This document shows, piece after piece, positions 1-5,701 of a DNA stretch of 13,189 nt. The stretch is from Alphaproteobacteria bacterium. Lineage in GTDB: Bacteria > Pseudomonadota > Alphaproteobacteria > Caulobacterales > Caulobacteraceae. The DNA is taken from contig JAGWSE010000099.1 of NCBI GenBank assembly GCA_028869395.1, positions 1-13,189 on the forward strand. The letters run 5' to 3'. The position numbers and the translations under genes were made by a program. The stretch's first letter is position 1, and every line of letters starts with the position of its first letter. The notes under the pieces were generated by a model. The model was not told where the DNA came from. It did no database searches and worked only from the letters and a program-made list of their open reading frames with translations.

Positions 1-84
1 CCGGCCGGCGAACACCGCGTCGGGGACCTCGTCCAGAGGGGCGGCCCAGCCGGCCAGGGGGGACAGCAGCGTGAGCCTTGTCAT
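1..84 (-). CDS. PTS EIIA(Glc)-type protein, N-terminus only (partial at window edge)
   Basis: The minus strand opens with ATG at 84-82 and stays open for 28 codons to the window edge, beginning MTRLTLLSPLAGWAAPLDEV and continuing PDAVFAGR. The segment SPLAGW..PLDEVPDAVFA matches the start of the Crr/EIIA(Glc) fold (E. coli APLSGE...EDVPDVVFAEK). The EIIA active-site histidine lies beyond the edge. The ATG overlaps the TGA of the upstream hexosaminidase by four bases (ATGA), and no good Shine-Dalgarno precedes it, so translation is probably coupled. In related alphaproteobacteria such genes are often long EIIA-HPr-EI fusions that drive GlcNAc uptake; whether this one is fused cannot be seen. 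Its place at the end of the nag operon implies that GlcNAc enters by PTS phosphorylation, giving the GlcNAc-6-P used by NagA. The EIIA call is fairly firm despite the short stretch; the fusion architecture is inference. Confidence 0.8.
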   Translation of the reverse strand, partial: MTRLTLLSPLAGWAAPLDEVPDAVFAGR

Positions 85-2423
85 CGGGCGGCGGGGGCCA
101 TCTGGGGAGCGACCTCTGGAGCGACTTCTGGGGCGACGTTGGGGGCGGTTGCGGCCCGCGGCAGCAGGCGGACCTCGCCGATCGCCGGTAGGGGGGCATA
201 CGAGCGGCCGGTGAAGGTGAGGCACAGGTCATGGCGCCCGCTCAGCCGCGGCAGCCGCGCCGTGAGCGTGGTGAGCGTCCCGGGCTCTCCGGGCGGCAGC
301 GGCTCGACCGCCACGGGGTCGGAGAGGCAGTTGTCCTCCCGCACCTCGAGCTCGCCGCCCGGGCGCCGCGGCGGGCGCACCATGGCCAGGTCGTGGCCCG
401 GATCGAAGGCGAAGTTGAACGGCAGGCGCTGGAAGGTCACCGCCAGCCCTGCCGTCCGGTCGAGATCGGCCCCCGTGAAGATCCAGCAGGGATCCTGGGG
501 ATTGACCAGGTAGGTCCGGGGCGCGCGGCCGGGCGCCCCCTCCAGGTCCAGGGAGAGCTTGCTGTTGCACAGCTCGAGGTCCTGGCTCATCCGGTCCGAC
601 AGGCCGCGCGGTCCGATCCGGCGGGTCAACACCGGGCCGAGCGGCCGGCCGACGGCGACCAGCACCGCCTTCAGGGTGGCGGGGACGGGACTGGCGATCG
701 GGCCGGCGTAGAGGCGCGAGGCCGGCCCCGGGACGGAGCCGTCCAGGGTGTAGCGGACCTCGCCCAGGCCCGCGGCGTCGATCAGGCTGACCCGGTCGCC
801 GGGGCCCGGCGAGGCGGTGACGGAGACGGCGGCGAGGTCGGGATGCAGGCCCAGCGCCCGCTCACGGGCGAGCTCGGCGGGGAGCCGGGCGAAGAAGCCG
901 GGCCAGCTCTTGCCCGACGGCGCCGACCAGGCGGTCTCGGCGAGGGCCGCCAGGCGGGGGAAGGCCATCGCCTCCAGGTCGCGGGCGGTGCGCACGTGCT
1001 CGGTCCAGACCGCGCCCTCCACGCCGAGGATGTGCGCGGCCTGCGCCGGGGGCGCGCCGGGCGGCATCGGCTCGAAGTCGTAGAGCGACTTCAGGTCGAC
1101 GATGAAGCCGCGGCCCGGCGGCTCCCCGGGCGAGGCGCCCTGGCGGTTGTCGAAATAGTAGATCGGGGAGGGGGCCAGCACCGCGTCGTGGCCCTGGGCG
1201 GCCGCCGCGAGGCCCCCCGCCACACCGTGCCAGGAGGTGACCACGGCGGACGGCGGCAGTCCGCCGCCCTGCAGGATCTCGTCCCATCCGACCAGCCGCC
1301 GCCCGTGCGCCGCAAGGAAGGCGGCGATGCGGCCCGTGAACCAGGCCTGGAGCGCGGCGGGGTCTGTCGCGCCAAGCGCCTTCAGCCGGGCCTGGGCCGC
1401 GGGCGCGGCGTACCAGCGCTCGCGCTGCGCCTCGTCGCCGCCGACGTGGATATAGCGGCCCGGGAACAGCGACATGACCTCGGTGAGCACGTCCTCCAGG
1501 AACCCGAGGGTGCGATCGTCGACGTTGTAGACATAGGGAAACCCGCCCCACCTGACCTGGTCGGCGCGATCAGGCGCGGGACCGGCGCCGAACCGCGGAT
1601 AGGCCAGCAGAGCCGAGAGCGCGTGACCCGGCATCTCGATCTCCGGCACGATGGTCACGTGATGGGCGGCGGCGTAGGCCACGATCCGGCGGACCTGGGC
1701 CTGGGTGTAGAAGCCGCCGTAGGGTTTGCGCCCGTCGGGCGAGCCCGGCTCGGGAGTCCGCCAGGCGCCCACCTGCGTCAGCCGCGGATACTTGCGGATC
1801 TCCAGCCGCCAGCCCTGGTCGTCCGTGAGGTGCCACTGCAGGACGTTCAGCTTCAGTCGCGCCATGGCGTCGATGATCTTCTCGATCTCGGCCGGGCTCT
1901 GGAAGTGCCGGGCGGAGTCGAGCATCAGGCCGCGCCACGCGAACCGGGGGGCGTCCGTGATGCGCGCCGCCGGAAGCTGCCTTCGCGGGCCGGGGGCGGC
2001 CGCCGCGAGCTGCCAGAGCGTCTGGGCGCCGTAGAACAGGCCCGCGTCGTCGCGGGCGGCGATCACCGCCCGGCCATGGCCGATGGAGAGGTCGTAGGCC
2101 TCGCCGGCGGGCCCGGGGGCCCGCTCGAAGGCGATGGCCGCGCCGGCGCCGTCCAGGCCCTGACGGGGGGCGGACCGCACCGGCAGGTCGAGCCCGAGGG
2201 TGCGCTTCATCAGCCGCCTCAGATCGTGGGCGGCGGCCAGGGCCCCGGCGTCGCCGGCCGGCGCAAGGATCGGGACGCCGCGCCCCAGCGCCAGGCCGGC
2301 CCCCGGCAGAACCTCTGCGGCGCGGGGGGCGGGAACCACCTGGAGGGCCGGCTGCGCCCGCGCCAGCCCCGCCGCGCCGAGCAGCAGGGCGATCAGCAGG
2401 GCGAGCGCGCGGCCCCTAGCCAC
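81..2423 (-). CDS. Secreted beta-N-acetylhexosaminidase (GH20) with C-terminal modules
   Basis: A 780-residue exported glycosidase expected to release terminal GlcNAc from chito-oligosaccharides. I chose GTG at 2423-2421: it gives a signal peptide (VARGRALALL then a leucine/alanine core, likely cleavage after ARA23) and has GGAG at 2432-2435, 8 bases upstream. An in-frame start at 2552 would add 43 Arg/Ser-rich residues ahead of the signal peptide. Residues about 26-155 fit the GH20 N-terminal alpha/beta domain. The catalytic barrel, about 160-500, carries WHLTDDQGWR (197-206), EIEMPGH (261-267), HVGGDE with the catalytic pair D330-E331, GWDE (379-382), SWHG (397-400) and EGAVWTEH (469-476). 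A chitobiase-like C-terminal motif follows (VRYTLDGSVP, 556-565). Residues about 605-757 form a further beta-rich module holding all four cysteines of the protein (619, 646, 699, 734). The tail has four NVAP/EVAP/EVAP/QMAP repeats. The start overlaps the nagA stop by 8 bases (GTGGCTAG). The family call is strong; exact substrate length is inferred. Confidence 0.93.
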   Translation of the reverse strand: MARGRALALLIALLLGAAGLARAQPALQVVPAPRAAEVLPGAGLALGRGVPILAPAGDAGALAAAHDLRRLMKRTLGLDLPVRSAPRQGLDGAGAAIAFERAPGPAGEAYDLSIGHGRAVIAARDDAGLFYGAQTLWQLAAAAPGPRRQLPAARITDAPRFAWRGLMLDSARHFQSPAEIEKIIDAMARLKLNVLQWHLTDDQGWRLEIRKYPRLTQVGAWRTPEPGSPDGRKPYGGFYTQAQVRRIVAYAAAHHVTIVPEIEMPGHALSALLAYPRFGAGPAPDRADQVRWGGFPYVYNVDDRTLGFLEDVLTEVMSLFPGRYIHVGGDEAQRERWYAAPAAQARLKALGATDPAALQAWFTGRIAAFLAAHGRRLVGWDEILQGGGLPPSAVVTSWHGVAGGLAAAAQGHDAVLAPSPIYYFDNRQGASPGEPPGRGFIVDLKSLYDFEPMPPGAPPAQAAHILGVEGAVWTEHVRTARDLEAMAFPRLAALAETAWSAPSGKSWPGFFARLPAELARERALGLHPDLAAVSVTASPGPGDRVSLIDAAGLGEVRYTLDGSVPGPASRLYAGPIASPVPATLKAVLVAVGRPLGPVLTRRIGPRGLSDRMSQDLELCNSKLSLDLEGAPGRAPRTYLVNPQDPCWIFTGADLDRTAGLAVTFQRLPFNFAFDPGHDLAMVRPPRRPGGELEVREDNCLSDPVAVEPLPPGEPGTLTTLTARLPRLSGRHDLCLTFTGRSYAPLPAIGEVRLLPRAATAPNVAPEVAPEVAPQMAPAAR
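93..140 (-). repeat. Four 12-bp in-frame tandem repeats in hexosaminidase tail
   Basis: Read on the minus strand from 140 to 93, four diverged 12-base units encode Asn-Val-Ala-Pro, Glu-Val-Ala-Pro, Glu-Val-Ala-Pro and Gln-Met-Ala-Pro, just before the final Ala-Ala-Arg. The units keep the length of whole codons, so gain or loss of a unit would leave the frame intact. This looks like slippage-generated, low-complexity tail sequence and not a folded domain. Confidence 0.8.
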
Positions 2424-3582
2424 CGTGGGGGCTCCGGGCCGCGACCTCGCTGTCCTCGCCGCCGATCCACGTCTCCAGCACCTGCAACTCGTCGTCGAGC
2501 AGGACGAGGTCGGCCCGCAGTCCGGGCGCGATGCGGCCGATCTGGTGGCCAAGGCCCAGGAATTCCGCCGGATAGCGGCTGGCCATGCGGGAGGCCTCGG
2601 CCAGGTCGAGGCCCAGCATCCGCACCGCGTTGCGCACCGCCCCCGCCATGTCCAGGTCCGAGCCCGCCAGGGTGCCGTGCTCGTCCACGCAGACGCCGCC
2701 CTTCACCGTGATCCGCTTGCCCTGCAGGACGAAGGTTGTCTCCGCGGCGCCCACCGAGGGCATGGCGTCGGTGACCAGGATGAAGCGATCGGCGGGGCGG
2801 CAGCGCAGCGCGATGCGGAGCACCACGGGATCGACGTGGCGGCCGTCGACGATCAGGCTGCACCAGCTCGTCTGGTCCTCCAGAGCCGCTCCCACCACGC
2901 CCGGCTCGCGGCTGGCCAGCGGCGACATGGCGTTGAACAGGTGGGTGAAGCCCGTCAGCCCGTGGGCGAGCGCCGCGCGGATGGTGGCGTAGGAGGCGTT
3001 GGTGTGGCCGGCCGAGACCACCACCCCGGCGCGGGCAAGGCGCTGGATCACCTCGGGCGTGGTGGTCTCCGGCGCCAGCGTCACCAGGGTGCGCCCGGCG
3101 TCGAGGGAGGTGAGGATCCGCAGGGCGGCCTCGTCGATCGGGCGCAATTTGGAGAGTTCGTGGATCCCCTTCCGGCGAGGGCTGAGGAACGGGCCCTCGA
3201 TGTGCACGCCCAGGACGCCGGGCGCGCCGCGCACCAGCGACTGGCGGGTGGCCGAGATCGCCCGCTCGACGACCGGCATCTCGTCGCTGATCAGGGTGGG
3301 CAGGAACCCCGTCGTCCCGAACCGGCGGTGGGCCGCGCCGATGGCGGCGATGGCCTCCGGGGTCGGATCGTCGTTGAACAGCACCCCGCCGCCGCCGTTC
3401 ACCTGCACGTCGACGAAGCCGGGCAGCAGCAGCGCCCCCTTCAGGTCCCGGGTGTGCGCGCCGGCGGCGACCTCGGACTGCGGCCCCACGGCGGCGATAT
3501 GACCGCCCGCCAGGCGCACCGCCAGGCCCTCCCGCGCCCCGGCGTGGGTCATCACCCGCCCGTTGACCAGCGCGACGTCCAT
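2416..3582 (-). CDS. nagA: N-acetylglucosamine-6-phosphate deacetylase NagA
   Basis: A cytoplasmic amidohydrolase of 388 residues (E. coli NagA 382) that converts GlcNAc-6-P to glucosamine-6-P and acetate, the committed step of GlcNAc catabolism. The family landmarks are all present: PGFVDVQVNGGGG (54-66), HIEGPF (127-132) with metal ligand E129, GHTNAS (191-196) with H192, HLFNAM (214-219) with H214, DGRH (246-249) with H249, and the catalytic TDAM aspartate D272. The C-terminus has GxxAPGxxADLV, typical of the closing beta-sandwich. ATG at 3582-3580 is the start: it gives MDVALVNGRV and sits in a TGATG stop-start junction with the preceding nagB-II gene, with no convincing Shine-Dalgarno, so reinitiation is likely. 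Open frame continues upstream but is read through nagB-II in another frame and has no support as coding sequence. The TAG stop at 2416-2418 lies inside the start of the hexosaminidase gene. Confidence 0.96.
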   Translation of the reverse strand: MDVALVNGRVMTHAGAREGLAVRLAGGHIAAVGPQSEVAAGAHTRDLKGALLLPGFVDVQVNGGGGVLFNDDPTPEAIAAIGAAHRRFGTTGFLPTLISDEMPVVERAISATRQSLVRGAPGVLGVHIEGPFLSPRRKGIHELSKLRPIDEAALRILTSLDAGRTLVTLAPETTTPEVIQRLARAGVVVSAGHTNASYATIRAALAHGLTGFTHLFNAMSPLASREPGVVGAALEDQTSWCSLIVDGRHVDPVVLRIALRCRPADRFILVTDAMPSVGAAETTFVLQGKRITVKGGVCVDEHGTLAGSDLDMAGAVRNAVRMLGLDLAEASRMASRYPAEFLGLGHQIGRIAPGLRADLVLLDDELQVLETWIGGEDSEVAARSPHGG

Positions 3583-4679
3583 CAGAAAGTCTCGGTGATC
3601 TTGTTGAGGTGGGGCGGCCGGTCCGGATCGAGGCCGCGCGCCGTGGCGAGCGCGGCGGCCATCCGGTAGAAGCTCTGCAGAAAACCGATCGGCTCGACCA
3701 GCGGATGGGCGGCCACGGCCGGGAGCCGCACGGCCCCGGTGGGACCGCCGGCGCCCGCCTGAAAGACCTGCGCCCCCTGGGCCAGGCAGAGCCGGACGAC
3801 GCCCTCCACGCCCTCGAGGCTCTCGTCGGACTGGGCGAAGGCCAGCACCGGGAAGCCGGGCCCCACCAGGGCCATGGGGCCGTGGCGCACCTCCGCGGCG
3901 CTGAAGGCCTCCGCGTGCAGCCCGCAGGTCTCCTTCAGCTTGAGCGCCGCCTCCTGGGCGGCGGCGTAGCCCACGCCACGGCCGAGCACGTAGAGGTCGC
4001 GGGCCTCGAGCAGGCCGGCTTCGGCCTCGCCCCAGTCGGCCAGCCAGGCGCGGGCGAGGGTCTCGGGCAGGCTCGCCACCGCCGCCTCCAGGGCGGCGTC
4101 CCCGGCCCACAGGGCGACCAGCTGGGCGACGGCGGCGAAGCTCGCCAGGCACGACTTGGTGGCGGCCACGCTGAGTTCCGGCCCGGCGTGCAGGGGAATG
4201 GCCAGGTCGGCGCGCGCCGCGAGCGGTGACTCCGCGTCGTTGACCAGGGCCACCACGGTGGCGCCCGCCGCCTGCGCGGCCTCGGCGGCGGCCAGCAGGT
4301 CGGGGCTGCGGCCGGACTGCGAGATCGCCAGGCAGAGCATGCCCGGCATGTCCGGCTGGGCCTCGTACACCGAGCTCACCGAGGGCGGCGCCGAGGCGGT
4401 GACCACCCCGAGCCGCGTCTCGACGAGGTAGCGGGCGTAGGTGGCCGCGTTGTCGGAGGAGCCCCGGCCGAAGGTGATCACCGCGCCCGGCGGGCGGGCG
4501 CGCAGGCGCTGCGCGAGCTCGGCCATGCGATCGTGGTTGGCGGCCAGCTGGCGCGCCACCGCCTGCGGCGCCTCGGCCGCTTCGCGGTGCATGCGCGTGG
4601 CGGGGCCAGAAGCCGGCGGGGGGGCCTCGGAAGCGTCTCGGGGGACGTCTCTGCTGGCGTCTTTGGGGGCGGGCTCCAC
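3582..4679 (-). CDS. nagB-II: Glucosamine-6-phosphate deaminase, SIS type (NagB-II)
   Basis: A 365-residue protein with two SIS domains, related to the isomerase half of GlmS but lacking the glutaminase domain, and unlike E. coli NagB. It is expected to convert glucosamine-6-P to fructose-6-P and ammonia. Domain 1 (about 45-190) has TFGRGSSDNAAT (69-80), SQSGRSPD (120-127) and the ELSVAATKS segment (168-176). Domain 2 (about 215-350) has VLGRGVGYAAAQEAALKLKE (231-250), then the AEAFSAAEVRHGPMAL segment. The C-terminal LNKITETF (358-365) is the sugar-phosphate-closing tail typical of this group. GTG at 4679-4677 is the start: AGGGGAG lies at 4687-4693 with 7-base spacing, in the 17-base gap after nagR. 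An internal ATG at residue 30, where family homology begins, has no ribosome binding site. The first 29 residues are therefore a real low-complexity extension. Position between nagR and nagA settles the role against other SIS sugar isomerases. Confidence 0.92.
   Translation of the reverse strand: MEPAPKDASRDVPRDASEAPPPASGPATRMHREAAEAPQAVARQLAANHDRMAELAQRLRARPPGAVITFGRGSSDNAATYARYLVETRLGVVTASAPPSVSSVYEAQPDMPGMLCLAISQSGRSPDLLAAAEAAQAAGATVVALVNDAESPLAARADLAIPLHAGPELSVAATKSCLASFAAVAQLVALWAGDAALEAAVASLPETLARAWLADWGEAEAGLLEARDLYVLGRGVGYAAAQEAALKLKETCGLHAEAFSAAEVRHGPMALVGPGFPVLAFAQSDESLEGVEGVVRLCLAQGAQVFQAGAGGPTGAVRLPAVAAHPLVEPIGFLQSFYRMAAALATARGLDPDRPPHLNKITETF
4629..4664 (-). repeat. Three 12-bp in-frame repeats in nagB-II N-terminal extension
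   Basis: Read on the minus strand, three diverged 12-base units encode Lys-Asp-Ala-Ser, Arg-Asp-Val-Pro and Arg-Asp-Ala-Ser (residues 6-17). They share the core AGACG(C/T) on the coding strand. They lie in the extension that precedes the conserved SIS region, suggesting that the extension grew by slippage. Confidence 0.6.
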
Positions 4680-4686
4680 GGTCAGG

Positions 4687-4693
4687 CTCCCCT
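4687..4693 (-). promoter_or_regulatory. Ribosome binding site deciding the nagB-II GTG start
   Basis: AGGGGAG on the minus strand, 7 bases before the GTG at 4679-4677 and within the 17-base space after the nagR stop. It supports the longer GTG-initiated form over the internal ATG at 4592-4590, which is preceded only by GC-rich sequence with no purine tract. Confidence 0.75.
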
Positions 4694-4696
4694 GGC

Positions 4697-5458
4697 TCAG
4701 GAGGCGGATGCGTTGAGCTCGGCGACGAAGTCGTAGGCGTCGCCGCGGTAGTACGACTGGGTCACCTCGACCGGACGGCCGTCCTTCAGGAAACCTCGCC
4801 GCTCTATGAAGAGGCCCGGAGCGCCGTCCTCGACCCCCAGGAGCTTGGCGCGCTCCCCGGTGAACAGCACCGCCCGAAGGCGCTGCAGGGCGCGCACCGG
4901 CCGCGCGGAGTGCCGGTCGAGCGCCTCGTAGAGCGACTCCCCCACCGCCATCTCGCTCGGCAGGCAGAAGCCCGCGATGGTGGAATGCTCCAGCGCCATG
5001 GGCTCGCCGTCGGCGTAGCGGATGCGGTTGAAGCGGTAGACAAGGGCGCCGGGGCTCAGGCCCAGCGTCAGGGATTCCTCCGGGGTCACGGCCCCGGAGG
5101 CGCGGCTGAGCCAGACGCTCTCCGGGCGGCGGCCGCGGGAGACCATATCTTCCGAGAAGGAGGAGAGCTTGGAGAAGCTCTTCTCGACCCGGGCTTCCTC
5201 GCGCGCGGCGACGAAGGTGCCCGCGCCCTGCCGCCGGGTCAGCATGCCCTCGGCCACCAGGGCGTCGAGGGCCTTGCGCACGGTGATCCGCGAGACCCCG
5301 AACTCCTCCGCGATCTCCCGCTCGGGCGGCAGGGCCTCCTCGGCGGCCAGGCGCCGGTCCTCGATCGCGGCGCGCAGGGCGCGCCGGAGCTGCTGATAGA
5401 GGGGCGCGCGGCTCTGCTCATCGAGCTCTCCGATGAGTCTCAGAAACGAAGCCGCCAC
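4697..5458 (-). CDS. nagR: GntR/HutC-family transcriptional repressor of GlcNAc catabolism
   Basis: A 253-residue cytoplasmic DNA-binding regulator. Residues about 18-83 form a GntR winged helix-turn-helix (APLYQQLRRAL, then LPPEREIAEEFGVSR from 43, ITVRKALDALVAEGML, and wing GAGTFV at 78-83). Residues about 95-245 fit a UTRA effector domain (YRFNRIRYADGEPMALE from 141, RAVLFTGERAKLLGVEDGAP from 195, and Q234SYYRGDAYDF near the end). Members next to nagA/nagB usually sense GlcNAc-6-P or glucosamine-6-P. GTG at 5458-5456 is preferred because GAGGAGG at 5464-5470 stands 5 bases upstream; an in-frame GTG at 5500-5498 would add 14 residues but has no ribosome binding site. It is the first gene of the leftward operon and so probably autoregulated, and faces the divergent receptor gene across an AT-rich control region. 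The family is certain; ligand and targets are inferred from context. Confidence 0.9.
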   Translation of the reverse strand: MAASFLRLIGELDEQSRAPLYQQLRRALRAAIEDRRLAAEEALPPEREIAEEFGVSRITVRKALDALVAEGMLTRRQGAGTFVAAREEARVEKSFSKLSSFSEDMVSRGRRPESVWLSRASGAVTPEESLTLGLSPGALVYRFNRIRYADGEPMALEHSTIAGFCLPSEMAVGESLYEALDRHSARPVRALQRLRAVLFTGERAKLLGVEDGAPGLFIERRGFLKDGRPVEVTQSYYRGDAYDFVAELNASAS

Positions 5459-5463
5459 CTGGC

Positions 5464-5470
5464 CCTCCTC
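5464..5470 (-). promoter_or_regulatory. Ribosome binding site deciding the nagR GTG start
   Basis: GAGGAGG on the minus strand, 5 bases before GTG 5458-5456. It is the strongest Shine-Dalgarno in the window and supports this start over the in-frame GTG 42 bases upstream. Confidence 0.8.
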
Positions 5471-5506
5471 ACGCGCCGATCCGGGATCGTTGTGCCACAC
5501 CGTAGT

Positions 5507-5534
5507 ACCAGTTGCATATCAATTTCTGAATGGT
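5507..5534. promoter_or_regulatory. Candidate NagR operator (imperfect dyad)
   Basis: Imperfect inverted repeat centred between 5520 and 5521, with outer arms ACCA and TGGT matching perfectly and further matches at 5512/5529, 5516/5525, 5518/5523 and 5519/5522. It sits in the AT-rich part of the divergent spacer, 49 bases from the nagR start codon. GntR-family dimers bind such dyads, but the symmetry is partial and assignment to NagR is a guess from position. Confidence 0.3.
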
Positions 5535-5701
5535 CTTTAAAAGGCTCTAGTTTGGGCTTGCGCCGGACCTGCGTTCTGTGACAGCCTCGCTTCAACTGGA
5601 CGCCGTGGGGTGCGATTGGCGCCACGGCTGTACGCGTTGGTATTGAAATGGATCTACGCGGGCGCGCCGGGAGGGGGCGCCGGATTGGGGGAGAAGAAGC
5701 C

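Larger units (their letters stand above)
5459..5701. promoter_or_regulatory. Divergent nagR / receptor control region
   Basis: This 243-base space separates the minus-strand nag operon from the plus-strand receptor gene and must hold both promoters. About 5501-5555 is strikingly AT-rich against its surroundings. Within it, 5507-5534 is an imperfect dyad: ACCA at 5507-5510 mirrors TGGT at 5531-5534, with 8 of 14 symmetric pairs matching. A TGGTAyT motif occurs on the minus strand (in CTGGTACT, 5511-5504) and again on the plus strand (in TTGGTATT, 5637-5644). A weak rightward promoter could be TTGCAT (5512-5517) and TTTAAA (5536-5541), 18 bases apart, which would overlap the dyad. A leftward one could be TTCAGA and TACTAC with a 17-base spacer. 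A GGCGC/GCGCC hairpin (5661-5665 with 5677-5681) lies in the receptor leader. None of these is strong enough to assert alone; the region as a control region is well supported by layout. Confidence 0.65.

Noticed and set aside
2424..2552. 43-residue N-terminal extension of the hexosaminidase
   Set aside because: It would place Arg/Ser-rich sequence before an obvious signal peptide and overlap nagA by over 130 bases; the GTG at 2423 has a spaced GGAG.
231..2711. Long plus-strand open frame opposite the hexosaminidase
   Set aside because: It is Arg/Gly/Ala-rich with no recognisable domain and runs antisense to a clear GH20 gene; high GC with strong third-position bias opens such frames.
3583..4152. 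Long N-terminal extension of nagA through nagB-II
   Set aside because: Low-complexity Gly/Arg/Pro translation overlapping a well-supported gene; NagA homology begins at the ATG at 3582.
4590..4592. Internal ATG as the nagB-II start
   Set aside because: Family homology begins there, but no ribosome binding site precedes it, whereas the GTG at 4679 has AGGGGAG at good spacing.
5498..5500. Upstream GTG as the nagR start
   Set aside because: No Shine-Dalgarno and it extends toward the candidate operator; the GTG at 5458 has GAGGAGG 5 bases away.
5648..5650. Upstream ATG as the receptor start
   Set aside because: It puts an Arg/Gly-rich 18-residue stretch ahead of a good signal peptide; ATG 5702 has a well-spaced GGGGGAG.
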